This document shows positions 1 through 12,065 of a DNA stretch of 64,000 nucleotides, one piece after another. The DNA lies in assembly GCF_020283565.1 (NCBI RefSeq), contig NC_060062.1:5245322-5309321 (forward strand), written 5' to 3'. Position 1 is the stretch's first letter. Every line of letters begins with the position of its first letter. The position numbers were made by a program, and so were the translations under genes. Source of the DNA: Trifolium pratense. Its lineage: Eukaryota; Streptophyta; Magnoliopsida; Fabales; Fabaceae. A model generated the notes under the pieces. The model ran no database searches. It was not told the origin of the DNA and saw only the letters and a program-made list of their open reading frames with translations.

Positions 1-203
1 AAAATAGTTTAAAGCACAAAAACAACATTGTTGTAATTTTTTTAAGGGGAATCTAAAGAAGATCCTAAAGGATGTGGTTTCTCTCTTCAACATGGCATTT
101 CAAACCACCTTTTACAAAATCACTGGCCTTAACATATCCCATAATAACTAATGAAGAAATCTTGTAGCATCTTTAGTCTTTTTTTGCTTGGATAATCTCA
201 TTT

Positions 204-1604
204 CTAGTAGGTGTCTCTTGGTGCACTGCATTTGAAACATTCCATTCTACTAGCAAAGTTGTGCTCATTGCATCCTAACCTGTTCAAAGGAAAAAGAAAA
301 TCATGTTTTTGTCATTACGAGTATTAAAAAAACTTCAAATCTCACATCGAAAAGAAATAAAACTTGAAAAATGTTTATAAAGAATTTATAAGTAATTTTG
401 TGAACATGAGTTACACTCAATATTTACGTACTAAGCTCAATAATATTAAAAGTGCGGGGGTGTATTTTGAAAATTAAGACTCATGTTGAAAAGGGAAATT
501 CAATAAAGATAAGAAATGCATGCCTACAACCCCAATTGGGCCTTTGGTTTGTGTCATATGTCATATTCTTGAAAGGCAGCAGGCAAACAAAAAGCAAAGT
601 TTTTGTCTCCTCACTAGGAACCAATAATCAAAAGATGGTAGATATAAAATAAAAAGTTTAATATTTCACCAATTTTTTGCTTTTTTTTTTTAAAAAAAAA
701 TTTCATCCATTTACCACTTCATAATATTATTTCTTAAAATTTGATCGCAACATAGCAATATGACAAAATAATACGACATATTTGGATTGATGATGAATTC
801 TCAGAATTACGGTGAATTATAAACCACTATATTTTATAATTTCAATAAAATTGTGTCATTGATTTTGTCCCCACCACCAATTGGAACATACACATAGACA
901 CATAGTAAAAGACAATCTTTATAAGTAAAAGACAATTCTTTTTTTTTTTTATTAAGTAAAAGACAATCTTTATATTCGATGAGAGTTGAGTCTAGCAGAA
1001 GAGGTTAGACTCTCATAATGTGGTGAACTAATGTGACGAATCATTACTAAAAGAGAAGTCCGCATTTAATATCTGACAATGTCTCAAATAAAACTATTTT
1101 TAGTAGTATTAATTATGAGTATATATTTTTTTAAAAAAAAGTATTTAATAATTTGAAATAAAAACTTATATACTAGTACTATTTAAGTACTTTTTTCTTT
1201 TCTTTTCAAAAGAGCTTATACTTAAACTAGAATCACCTGTTGCATATCCAGTCACCAGATTTCCATCCAGGTCTTGTACTTCCACCAAAACCTCTTGAAA
1301 GCAAGATATCACTATTGTTAAATCCTCCACCAGATAATTCATCTTTGAAAGCACCACACTTGAAGCAACTTAATCGACTAGCAAAATTATGTGCACCACA
1401 ATTACCAGCACCACAATACCAATCACCTAAACGAACATCTGAACCACTTAAACCAAATGAAGATCCTCCTCTAATTCCTCCAAATACTGATCCATAATCA
1501 ATTCTGTCTCCGTATTTCGAATCTCCGCATCTTTGACACGATTCGCGCCTTTGAAAGTTCATGTGTTGGCATGCCCTGCAGTTCCAGTCTCCTGGCCTAC
1601 TCAT
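204..1604 (-). CDS. RanBP2/NZF-type zinc finger protein, two coding exons
   Basis: Small protein of about 147 residues with three RanBP2-type zinc fingers (W-x-C...C-x3-N-x6-C-x2-C), a fold that in this family binds single-stranded RNA or ubiquitin. Exon 1 is 1604-1237 and exon 2 is 279-204, with a 957-bp intron. The first finger starts at MSRPGDWNC, the second at LGDWYC and the third at SGDWICNR. The third finger is cut by the intron after AACAG|GTGATT and is completed by exon 2 (GCNEHNFASRMECFKC, then APRDTY and stop). Start chosen at 1604 because MSRPGDWNC is the usual family N-terminus; the ATG at 1646 adds 14 unrelated residues. Glycine-rich linkers separate the fingers. It resembles Arabidopsis At3g15680 as I recall it. 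RNA binding is inferred from the family. Confidence 0.9.
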
Positions 1605-2283
1605 GTTTAGTACTTCTCTGCAAATTACTGTTTCATTCAACAACAAATTCCATTAGAAAATATCGGTATAGGATACACTTTATTATATAGTGATTTTAAC
1701 TAAACTAATCAAAATCTGAATTAATTTTGACTTTAATACTAACCAATTATATCTGACGAGTCTCTAATTATATTTAACAAATATTGTAACTTGTCATGTC
1801 ATGTTATAAATAAAATTGTTCACATATGTGACCTGGTTTGTCACATAAAATGTGTCTATGACGGTATTTAAGGTCACATTCGCCGTTTTTTGCCTCTATT
1901 TTGCGCAATGTAGATTGCGACATGTATGTGACCTCAATTTAAGACCTCAGTCGTTATTTTAAAAAAAACAAATTTATTTTAACCAAAGTTAATATTTACC
2001 CTAGATAATTATTGGCTCATTATTTTACACATGCACAAGAGTTTGTGAATGATAGTACTAGGTACTAACTAGATTTGTAGCTAGATATAGGAACAAAACA
2101 AGTTATAAGGTTGACATAATAGAACACTCTAGTAGATAATATTATTAAAGATTATGTGACAAGATTAACATATAATTTTTTTAATAGATAACATAATTGA
2201 CCATTCAAAGAATAATAATAGATTTTTTTTTTATAAGAATAGGTGAGAGTGAATGAAAATATGAAGGAGAAAATTAGACTAAC

Positions 2284-2380
2284 CTCAAGATAACAAAGTA
2301 AGTTGAACTATTAGAGATAGAGAAGGTGAAGATGAGAAATTGATGAGGAAAAATGTGATAATAGGCATGGTTTATATACT
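2284..2380 (-). promoter_or_regulatory. Probable promoter and 5' leader exon of the zinc-finger gene
   Basis: On the minus strand TATATAAA lies at 2378-2371. About 85 bases downstream there is a good splice donor, CTTGAG|GTTAGT, at 2284/2283, and an acceptor-like CAG lies just upstream of the ATG at 1604. This fits a short leader exon near 2345-2284 followed by a leader intron. Inference from signals only. Confidence 0.4.
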
Positions 2381-3601
2381 AGAAGAGACTACATAAAAAG
2401 GAGAATAAATGGAAGGAAAAGAGAATATTGTAGTACTTTTAAGTGTTGTTTAAGTGACAACCTTGAAAAATGGAATCAATGAAATTTAAAGGAGAGAAAA
2501 AGAGATAAAGGAAATTCGTGCTTCAATTCCAAAGAGATGTTACTTTGAATTTTGAACATTTACTTTGGTAGTGTGGGCTACAACTTCATTTTGTTTATGT
2601 TTTATTGGTTTGGTATTGGATGCAAAGTGCATAAGGATAATATTTTTCCTTCAAAATTGGATAGAAACAACAGGGAAAGGGAGTTGGAAGTGGAAGGGCT
2701 AGTCCTATAATTTGAAGCTTAAAGACAATTATATATATTTTTCAAGTACAAAATGAACATCAAAATTTAAAATATATTTTTTACTTAACATGGTCTCCAA
2801 TGAAAAATGAATTTCATACAACGATTTTAACCATCGATAAAAAACAATGAAAAGTACGAATCTCAAGTTTTTGTGTGTGAGATCTTGTTTTAATCGGGAG
2901 ATGTTTGATATCTTTCTTTTATAGCTCGAATTTACTTAACTATGTAAATTTAGGATTTTTTGGTGACTAGAAATTCAGCTGTGTCTTTAGATTTTTGTTT
3001 TGTCTTAAATGATGGGGTAAGTATGACAGAAATTCATACACACAAGTGCGAAATTTTATATTCAAATTTGAGTGAAGGTGTCTGACATATATTTATAATT
3101 ATCGGTTGAGTTAGAACTTGTGAACACGTGTCTCTAGATTTATATATTAATGAAAAGATATAGAGAATCTACAATCTCATTGTAAGGAAAGAGTAATAAT
3201 TGATCTCTATTTTCTAGTAATATTACTTCACAATTTTAAGGATTACTTAGTATCTTATCTTAAAATGTGTAGCTGAAAAATTAAAGAATGACCTCACATG
3301 AAAATATTTTCTTTATTTATTTTTTTTTACTTTTTTTTTCTTAATGTTTTTGGCCTCCTTAAGGTGATATTGCAAAATTAAGTGACCGGAAAATTCATAA
3401 AAATCTTGAGCTCAAATGAAAATTTTGATAAATTTCAAGAGATATAGAATTCAAATCTCTTGGAGAAAATTTATGATGGTTCACATAAACCCACACTACC
3501 AAAGTAAAAGGAATTTTGACGGTCAAAATTGATAAATTTCATGTAAATTTCATTTTGTAACATGGTTAATCTCACAAGTTTTATAGATATAATTAACATT
3601 A
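2381..3601. other. Intergenic, no gene seen
   Basis: AT-rich sequence without an ORF showing recognisable protein similarity, no RNA gene and no clear repeat boundaries. It separates the zinc-finger promoter from the first MITE. Confidence 0.5.
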
Positions 3602-3778
3602 GGAGAATGTTAACTTGTGCCCTTAAGGCACATGTTAAGGAAACAAAAATAGAAATTATTAAATGCTAATTTGTGTATTTTGACTTTTGAAGCATTAAAT
3701 TTCTTGTATCATTAAATGTTAAATTTCTATTTTGGTATATCTTAACATGTGCCCTAAGGGCACATGTTAACAAGACCC
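3602..3778. mobile_element. Mutator-type MITE, copy 1 (177 bp)
   Basis: Terminal inverted repeats run inward from GTTAACTTGTGCCC on the left and, read as complement, from GTTAACATGTGCCC on the right. The arms continue through an AT stretch containing AATAGAAATT. The element is flanked by a perfect 9-bp direct duplication, TTAACATTA (3593-3601 and 3779-3787). A 9-bp target duplication is the signature of Mutator-like transposases; the element is too short to code for one and must be non-autonomous. Confidence 0.85.
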
Positions 3779-4463
3779 TTAACATTAATAAGTAAAAGGA
3801 AGATTATCATTATTTTTGAAGTTTTGGCACACTATCTTACACAATAAATTAGCATACACTTTATCATGATCTATAGTAACAAGCAAGCTGGCCAAGACCA
3901 ACAAAAAGAGCATGTAACCTAATAACACAACAGAAAATGTCCAAAGATCTCATCAATAAAAAATTAAACCATAAACCTATAAAGGTTCCCTTTGACCACA
4001 CCATTTGGTTATATGAACCAAATTTGAATTTTAGCCCCACAAGTAAAATCCATGTATAAAACAAAAATAAAATTAGCATTAGGAAGAAAAAAAATAAAGA
4101 AATAAGAAAATAAAGTTGTCAGCATATTATTGGACAATGGAGAATCCAAGTCAGCAAATTGTCACAATGTAATGAATATTCGTACAATTAAAATCATATA
4201 AAGTGACCCCACAAGTTATCACAATAAAATCATTGTCGTTTTCATGTCAATTATTCTTTGGGAATCGATGGAATTTTGACGGTCAATTTTGTTTGGAAAA
4301 TTGTTTTTGCTTTACATGAAATTTGAATATTCTTTTATTCTCTTGTAAAAGAAGGAATGAAAGGTAAGTAAATGTTAGGCTATGTTTAGATATGAAGGAA
4401 AATTGAACGACATGGGTAGAGTCACATCACATTTCATCATTTGAATTAATGAAAATAAATAAA

Positions 4464-4661
4464 AGAAAATGTTAAACAGTGCCCCGGACACAGTGCCCCG
4501 GGGCACTAGTTAAGCATGTTAAAATAGAAATTATGTCTCGAAATGCGTGCATTCAATGCCTCAAAAGTATAAAATGTTATCTTTTCAATATAAATTTTAT
4601 TTTTTATTTCCTTTTTAGGTATGCTTAACAAGTGTCTCGGGGACACTGTTTAGCATGACCC
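4464..4661. mobile_element. Mutator-type MITE, copy 2 (198 bp)
   Basis: Related to the elements at 3602 and 22666: the ends carry TGTTAAACAGTGCCCC on the left and, in complement, TGCTAAACAGTGTCCC on the right. A perfect 9-bp duplication, ATAAATAAA, flanks it (4455-4463 and 4662-4670). The subterminal segment differs from copy 1 (CAGTGCCCCGG instead of CATGTGCCCTAAGG), so it is a sub-family. Non-coding. Confidence 0.85.
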
Positions 4662-4670
4662 ATAAATAAA

Positions 4671-7064
4671 TAATAGGATGACAGTATAAATAGGTCTTTT
4701 ATCTTTTTTTGAAGAAGAATATATGTTTTTTATCTTATAAACTACTCTGTATAAGTTAACTTATTAACCTTGTCAAGAGCCGAAATATGATGAAATTTAT
4801 TTCATCCCATATTACCATTTCTATTTTAATTTTCTCACTCAATTTAGGAAAATTAAGTACGTAAAGAAATGGAACTTCTTCATAACTCTTTTATTTCTAT
4901 GTTGGTACAATTAATAACTAGACGAGACCAAGGTTTAATACAAGAGTTTTAGGCTTACAAAACTACTACTGTCTTTTTTATAAGCAAATATTCTAATTTG
5001 CACACATATTAAGAAGTTGTTTTTTTGTCTGATTTTATGTAAAAATTCTATTACAATTACTAAAATGACCTTATAATATATTAATTTTGTATTGAGACTC
5101 TACAATTATCTTAAAAAGTAAAATAATTAATGAGGGTAATTTTGAAAAAATAACATTAAATGAAGTTGGTTTTAATGATTTTTGCTTATATTTAAATCCA
5201 AATTTTTTTTGTTGAGTTTTGCTTATAAATAAGGCCGGAGAGAGTACATATTTTTTTTTTGTTCTCCTCTAAAAAAAATCTCTCAAACTAATAAAGAGAC
5301 CCAACTATTAGAACTTAAGCCATAAGGAGAGACTAAGGGTGCAAGCCAAAAAAGCTAGTTTTTAGCTTTTGTTTTGTGACTTATAAGCTAAAAGGTCTGT
5401 TTGGTAACAATATCTTTTTAGAAAGAGCTTATAGCTTATTTTACTGACTTATAACTTATTTTCTAAAAGCTATTTCAAGTAGCTTCTGAGTTTATAGCTT
5501 CTAACTTATCTTTTTTTCTTCCAATTTTACCCATGTTATTTTAATATAAACTCACTTTTACCCTTGGAGTACAAATGTTTTATATGTATATGTGTATATA
5601 CATACACCATCGTTGCCATTCAAAATATATTACATATACGACACACATTACCGTTTCAGCTGATTTTATCTTTTACAAACTTTTGATTTCCTGCGTATGT
5701 TCCTCACTCATATTATATGATCTACCTTTTTAATTAATCGTATTTTTCTAAAAATATATAAATGTAAATATTATCATATAAAATTTATTTGATTTGTTTC
5801 GACGAGTATTTTCAAAATATCAAATTTCTATAATTTTTACTAATACATAATTAAATATATTCGTAATCAAAATTAAGTATTGGTGTATGTGCAGTGGTCA
5901 TAATTTAAATATCATCATGAGCATTTTCATCTATTAATATAATGCATGTGAAACTCCTAACATCAACCTAAATAACAACTATTTCTATAAAAAAAAATTA
6001 TTTGGATCTAACTCACTCTTACGGTAGCTCCGACAATAAAATAAATTTGTAAAAAATACGTAGTGAACATAGATTTGAATTAGATACCATCAAAATACCA
6101 TATGATCACTAAAGTAAGCACATTAGCCACAACGATATCATCAAACATGCACGAAATCTAGCATATGAAGTTAACATATGAAGCATTTTGATTGTATTTC
6201 ATGTAGGTAGCTCAATTTATGCGCTAAGAAACATGAAATAGGTTTTAAGGAGATTTATTCTAAAAACTTACATAATCCATCTCAAGAAGATAAAAATGTG
6301 ACTACAAGTAAAAAATAGGGAAGCAAATTATTAATACAACTTTAAAAGTAAAAACAGACAAGAAAATTAAATAAATGAAAAAAAAAGAAAAGGAAAAATG
6401 GTGAGTTTCAATAAAGATAAGTAGTAAAGCTTATGAAATGAATATAACAAGCCTTTGAGGTATTAATTTTGACCATCTTTTATATTCTTTTTGGATTCTT
6501 TTTTTGAAGCACTAATGCGGCTGCTATTAATTTCTTTTTTAATTTCTCTCTCACACACACAAACAAACTAAGATCTGGCCTCCATTCTCTTGGGGAAGGG
6601 TAAAGGAAAATAGATGCAAACTGTAAAGAAGAATAAAGAGAGTGTGATTCGATTTACATTGAGAATCGTTTCCATGCAAGACCACGACTAGTGTATGAGT
6701 ATGAATGATTTTTCATGTGTCATTGTGTGCGTACTTTTTCATAACTAAATATATTGTCATTTGTTAAATGTGTTACTACTCATTGCTGCCTGCTAACTAT
6801 ATCTAATATCTACGTCAAAAAAAAAAAAAAAACTAAACTTTTTTCTTCACTTTTTTTTGGCAATCACTTTCTTTTCCATTTTTTTGTAATATATATTTTT
6901 CATTGGGCAGATTGTTTATATTTGGTTTTATACTTAACTTAACGGTTAAGCACTCCAAATTAATTCTCATTTTTATGGATTTTTGCTTTGAAAAACAAGG
7001 AAAACATTTTTGGTTATTTTTTAAGTCACAATCCATTTGATCGGACGTGAATTAGTCACAATCC
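4671..7064. other. Intergenic, no gene seen
   Basis: AT-rich DNA. Around 5340-5500 there is sequence of the type ATAAGCTAAAAGGTCTGTTT, common in legume hAT-like MITEs, but I could not find a matching far end. ORFs here are short and low complexity. Confidence 0.4.
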
Positions 7065-7070
7065 GAGTTT

Positions 7071-7247
7071 TACATGAATTTTGACGGACAAAATTCATAC
7101 TCACTCAAAAAAGTGAATCTTTTATCTGTCAAAATTACCTACGGTGTAGGACCAAGTTTAATTTTACATCAATTTTAATGGACAAAATTAATACTCAACT
7201 AAAAAAGTGAATCTCTTATCCGTCAAAATTAGTAACGGTCTAACCCG
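7071..7247. repeat. Imperfect direct repeat, 94-bp period, two copies
   Basis: A segment beginning TACATGAATTTTGACGGACA at 7071 recurs at 7165 as TACATCAATTTTAATGGACA. Both copies continue with AAAAAAGTGAATC and a CGTCAAAATTA-like end. Each copy is itself partly palindromic. Similar TTTTGACGGTCAA motifs occur near 3515 and 4270. Probably an old transposon fragment. Confidence 0.5.
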
Positions 7248-8258
7248 TGAGTATATTGACCATTTTTTTAATTCTATTATTATCATCATGGTCGTCCATG
7301 TTAATTTATTCTATTTCCTTATTTCATTCTTTTTTTTTCTTTCTTGTTAAAACACTACACAGACCTTAATAACACTTACAAAAATTAATTGGGGACGGTA
7401 ATTGTATATCTACGCTATTATCATTATCGTCAGACCTTTATATACTATTTTCTTATTTCTCTCTTTTTTTTTCCTTTCTTTTTAGTACTACTGATAGCAA
7501 GTGAAACTTTATGTCTTCAAGCATCAATATATTACCAGAGCACTTTTAACCCAATCTCATCTTCCACCTAAGTTTTAGGGCTATGTTGTTCTTCGTGTTG
7601 TTCTAATCATGAATATAGTTCCCTAATCCCCTTTGATATCTTGCATAACAAGTTACCTAATTTGTCTCAGCTGAAAGTCTTTAGTACATTATGTTTTGTG
7701 TCTACTCAAGCTACATGTCCAAGTTGCATCAACAAATAAAAGAACAACTACTCTTTTTAGAAATTATTTGGTAAGCCGTTCAAAAAGAAAAGAAAAAACA
7801 AACAATTATGTAAAAAAGAAGAAGAACAATTATTTCATCAGTCTTTAAATTTTATATATAAGTGGTTTGGAATCACTTTATCAACCTAATTACCCGCAAA
7901 AGTAAAATATCTACCTAGGTATCTATCTATATATCTATCTATCACTCAAACAATGTTGCATGATCTATTGAAAGAGATCCCAATAGAAAAATAAATAAAT
8001 AAGAATGACATCGCGAGGTGCCATAGATGTTCTTATTTTTATGTGTAGATAGATGTTCTTATTTTTTTTTATAAGAATAACTTGTATGATGTTATTAGAT
8101 TTAATTCATATTTTATGTGTAATGATTTGGAACTATTTTTATGTGTAATTTATTTTTGCAAAAAATATGCAAAATTACATTTAAAAGTAGATGATTTGAA
8201 ATATTATTAAAATTGATAAGGACAAATAAGGTAATTTAATAGGGGTGTGGTGGGAGTG

Positions 8259-8741
8259 GTTATGGTGCATAAGCTTTTTCCTTATGCATCATGCATAAAT
8301 AATAAAAATTGCTTAACGCACTCCCCAAATTGCTTAGCGCCCCCCCATATACTTAGCGCACCCCAATTTTTCTCGCGCGCCCCCCAATTTTTCTCACGCA
8401 CCCCCAAAAATTTCTCGCGCGCCCCCCAAAACCATTTTTTGTTGTAGAATGGTTTCACATTAGATGTACTTATAATGCTAAAACCATTTTTACTGTCGAA
8501 TGGTTTTAGAGGGTTGTAATCCAAAATCATTCTGCTTGTGAAATGGTTTTGTGTGTTATTTATGTTGGGGGTGGGGGCGTGCTTAGCAATTTGGGGGGCG
8601 CACTAAGTAAACTGGGGGGCGATAAGCAATCTGGGAGGTGCGCTAAGCAATATGGGGGCGCATTAAACAAACTGGGGGATGCGCTAAGCAATCTGAAGTA
8701 TTTATGCATGATGTGCATAAGCAAGACTTATGCACCATAAC
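8259..8741. mobile_element. GC-rich fold-back element with mirrored 20-bp microrepeats
   Basis: The ends are perfect inverted repeats, GTTATGGTGCATAAG and its complement, and similarity continues about 50 bp inward (CATCATGCATAAATA on both arms). The left arm then carries about five units of the type TTTCTCGCGCGCCCCCC; the right arm carries about six units of the type GGGGGCGCGCTAAGCAATCT. The two arrays are roughly reverse complements, so one strand could form a very long hairpin. The centre holds smaller inverted AAACCATT/AATGGTTT pairs. A TA duplication is possible at the ends. The G/C runs contrast sharply with the AT-rich surroundings. ORFs across it are repeat artefacts. Confidence 0.75.
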
Positions 8742-9393
8742 TTATGTCTTTCTATCTATAATAGGAATTGAACTATCGATAAGAATCTACTCAATTTTCA
8801 CACTATATGTATATATATCATTCACTTGCATTGTGTTCACTCACCCCTTTTCCGATCTTGTTGTAATTTTGTCAACACCATAAGTTGGCAGATCGATAAA
8901 TTGGTTGAGATGTTATTGATTTTCACTATAATTTTTTTTATGCTTCTTTTTATAATATAAATTATACGTTGTTTTTATAAAATATAACTAATAACTTATG
9001 AAAATAAAATAAAAACAACTAATCAAACAATTTCACAAGTGATATAAAACTCGAATGAGTTAATTCAAAATTTCAAATAAAATCCTTGTTAAGGGAACAA
9101 CGGAAACTTTTCTTTGATCTATGTAATTAATTTGACCAATGTCCTTAGCTAATTAAACCTTAATTTGTTTTTATTTTTAAAAAAGAACTTTAAACAACTA
9201 CGAGTCATGAATTTGTTGTCTTTTTGTGCCTCATATATAAAAACAAGAATATATATACTTATCAAAAAATAAACCATGGACAACTCAACATTATATAATA
9301 ATCAAGTAATGGAAACTTGTCAAAATTTGACAGGTTGATACTCACCTTAAAGCTATAAATGGCACTCAAGTTTAAAACCATCGCATTGAGGCA
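8742..9393. other. Intergenic upstream of the LEA gene
   Basis: AT-rich with no recognisable coding sequence; its distal part probably belongs to the LEA promoter. Confidence 0.4.
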
Positions 9394-9465
9394 ACACGTG
9401 TTGTGCACGTGTCAAGAAGTTGAACACGTGGTTATCATACATAACTCATAAAATTCTATAAATAG
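9394..9465 (+). promoter_or_regulatory. LEA promoter: three CACGTG (ABRE/G-box) motifs and TATA box
   Basis: CACGTG hexamers lie at 9395-9400, 9406-9411 and 9425-9430, in contexts AACACGTGTT, TGCACGTGTC and ACACGTGGTT. TCTATAAATAG, a strong TATA box, lies at 9455-9465, about 150 bp before the ATG at 9612. Such clusters bind bZIP factors of the ABF/AREB group and usually give abscisic-acid and drought or seed responsiveness. Function is inferred from motif knowledge. Confidence 0.8.
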
Positions 9466-9611
9466 AACCATGAATGGAACTCAAACGTCACAACTCACAA
9501 CAACAAACAACAAAAAGTGATTGAGAAAACCATAAGAGGAAAGTTTCTACTATTTCATATCCATAATAGCTAAGTGAGTAAACCGATTAATTCCTTTTTT
9601 GAAGAAGAAAA

Positions 9612-10242
9612 ATGGCTTCCCACGACCAAAGCTACAAAGCTGGTGAGACCATGGGCCGAACTGAGGTACAATAAATTTCATTTCATCAATAGGATAACAT
9701 TTATCTTACTACATTTCAAATTTTGTACTTATACAAATTTTATTTTATTTTTTATGAAAACTATTTTTTAGTTAAGCACAATTTATGTAATAGTTATTGA
9801 ACCATTATTTGTTGGATTGGTGGATCAGGAAAAGTCCAATCAGATGATGGGCAATATAGGTGAGAAGACCCAAGCTGCAAAGGATAAGGTCCAACAAACA
9901 GCCCAAGCAGCTGCTGAAAAGACTGGGCAGACAGCCCAAGCTGCAAAAGAGAAAACCCAACAAACAGCCCAAGCAGCAAAGGAAAAGACTGGGCAGACAG
10001 CCCAAGCAACAAGGGAAAAAGCCCAAGACACAACTGATCAAGCTAGAGACAAAGGGTCAGAGTGGGGCCAGTCAACCAAAGAAACAGCCCAATCAGGAAA
10101 AGACAACTCAGCTGGGTTCCTTCAGCAAACTGGAGAAAAGGTTAAGGGTATGGCTCAAGGTGCTACTGAAGCTGTTAAGAACACTTTAGGAATGGGGCAG
10201 GAAGATGAAGACAAGACCAATTTCCCAACAAACCGTCGTTGA
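9612..10242 (+). CDS. Late embryogenesis abundant protein, group 3 (LEA_4), two exons
   Basis: Hydrophilic stress protein of 155 residues, expected to be disordered in solution and to protect proteins and membranes during desiccation. Exon 1 (9612-9665) encodes MASHDQSYKAGETMGRTE, a classic family start. A 163-bp intron (GAG|GTACAA ... GATCAG|GAA) leads to exon 2 (9829-10242). Residues about 40-90 form consecutive 11-mers of the type TAQAAKEKTGQ, visible in DNA as a 33-bp repeat. The C-terminus GFLQQTGEKVKGMAQGA and KNTLGMGQ match the usual end of the family. At 155 residues it is shorter than Arabidopsis At3g15670 (about 225) because it has fewer 11-mers. ABA/drought induction is inferred from the promoter. 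No cysteine in the protein. Confidence 0.93.
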
Positions 10243-11304
10243 AATGAATTATATTAAAAATAATAATAATGTTGTAATTTGTTTGTTTTGAATTTGGTTT
10301 TTTACCAAACGCACTTTTTTTTTAGAATAAGTTGCGCTTCCCTCATATCATATGTAGAAGTGTGAGGGGAATGTATTATTATATATGTAATTTGAATCTT
10401 GTTGTTGTAATGATAATTTTCTTTGTCGTAGCATAGAAAAGTTTACATCGTCTATTTTGATTTCTATGGTTCCTTCATCATATCTTTCCTTCAGCATAGA
10501 AAATTATAAAGAAGGCTAAATTGAACTTTTAATCCCTTAATCCTGTTTCATTTTGGTTCCTTCATCATCTTTTCATTACCAAATCTATCATTTCATCACC
10601 AAACCGAGAAATTTATCATCTCCATGACCAAACTTAAATAAAAATATGTATATTACATGTCGGTTACATTTCTGATATTTTTGAACAAAAGCATTCACAT
10701 AATCATAAAATAAAAACATAAAAGATATTATTATTAATTTTTAAGCTAAAAATTTTAACATTAAGCCAAAAATTTTAACAATTTTAACATAAATAATATT
10801 GTATTATTAATGCATAGCGGAACACTTATTTCTAAGTTAAAAAATTTAGCTACTAGATTATTTTGACCAAAAGTAATTATTTTGACCAAAAGTAAAATAA
10901 GACAAAGAGAAGCATAACTAATAAAGTAAGACGTACAGGATCAACAATGGGAACATACATTCCGGATACTAAGGTCAGGAAAAAAAGTTGAAGGACTCTT
11001 TAAAATAAGAGTGAAATGTAAAAGACCACAAACTTAATTTTGTCCATTTTAAAGAAACATTAGATTTCTATGTTCATTCCACACAGTTTCACGCATATTA
11101 AATCTTAGCAGATTGGACAATTTTGGTGTTTCATATAGTTTTTAGGATTATATCAATTTCAGCTATTAATTTTAGATCGGACAGTTAAAATCAAATCAGT
11201 TACATCAGACGCAATAATTGCAGGAAATCATATTCCACTTATCAGCATCACAACTTACAAGAAAATTATACGCTTAAAAATAAAATAAAATACTTATTTT
11301 TCAA
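10243..11304. other. LEA 3' flank and intergenic
   Basis: The first 200 bases are the likely 3' UTR of the LEA gene. The rest is AT-rich with nothing coding or repeated that I recognise. Confidence 0.4.
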
Positions 11305-11609
11305 CTATTGCGGTGTGACACATGTACACATACCCCAAGCGCACATTGAAACTTGACGACCTTTGGTACAAATATATGTGTCACATTCTTCATTAGTAGA
11401 GCAATACATAGGATCTGTGATGTCAAATAAGATGATATTACTAAAAATGATGAATGATTTTGTATATTATGAAGAAGAAGAAAACTTGAAATGAGTGTTA
11501 AAAAGAACTTACCATCATCACTATCACTAGTTACAAGAACAATTAGAAAAAGAAAAATCACAAAAACAACAGTAACGAATTTGAGAATTTCAACCATATT
11601 TTTCCTCAT
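11305..11609 (-). CDS. Nodule-specific cysteine-rich (NCR) peptide, two exons
   Basis: Secreted peptide of 68 residues. Exon 1 (11609-11513) encodes a signal peptide, MRKNMVEILKFVTVVFVIFL and on to about residue 27. Exon 2 (11414-11305) encodes the mature part. The join is GATGATG|GTAAGT ... ATCACAG|ATCC in phase 1. The mature peptide has six cysteines spaced C-x5-C-x4-C-x8-C-x4-C-x-C, the diagnostic NCR pattern; the signal sequence (xEILKFVxV) and the position of the single intron also fit. By my count the mature peptide is slightly acidic. In this family the peptides enter the nodule secretory pathway and act on rhizobia inside symbiosomes. A methionine five codons in (MVEILKF) could be the true start. 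An ATG at 11678 is in frame but joins an unrelated segment. Confidence 0.88.
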
Positions 11610-11898
11610 TTGTATGTAATAAGTAAAAACTTGGTTGGTCTCTTTATAAGTAAAAACCCCATGAATTATTAACTTCAAATTAGGTGGTTAATTAGTACTT
11701 ACATAGTTTCAAGAAGGTATTCATAAGTTAAAGATTAATTGTTAAGTGTCTCTTCTTAACTTTCTTTTTCCATCCTTCGTATTTTAATATATTTTTAAAG
11801 TGTTATAGATGATTGTTGAGTTGGTGCACTGCCAACATAGTTGATAGGTCAGTTATTTTGATGTCTTTTCACTTCTAAGTTTTTTTTTTTAAAAAAAA

Positions 11899-12040
11899 TT
11901 GATATTCGATTCTATGACCGATTAATGTAAGGGGACAAATTCTACCGTCCACTTGTGGGTTTCATTTAAAGGCAGAGTTTTTATTTTACTCTACATGGAC
12001 TAGTCCATCAAAATTTACACCAGTAGAAATTTAACCTAAA
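11899..12040 (-). mobile_element. Degenerate SINE, same family as the one at 57740-57960
   Basis: Reads in parallel with the intact SINE at 57740-57960: ATTCGATTCTATGACCGATT, then GGGGACAAATTCTACCGTCC, CACTTGTGGG, TTTAAAGGCAGAGT and CTACATGGACT. A T-rich tract at the low-coordinate side (11880-11890) corresponds to its poly(A) tail. Many substitutions; the promoter boxes are eroded. Confidence 0.7.
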
Positions 12041-12065
12041 ACATTGAAAAAAACATACTTCAATG

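Noticed and set aside
8247..8740. Short ORFs with regular Pro/Gly-rich repeats
   Set aside because: They arise from the G-run and C-run microrepeats of the fold-back element and lack any start context or family.
9794..10041. Leucine/cysteine-rich ORFs on the minus strand
   Set aside because: They are antisense readings of the 33-bp repeats in the LEA exon; codon logic and splice joins support the plus-strand gene.
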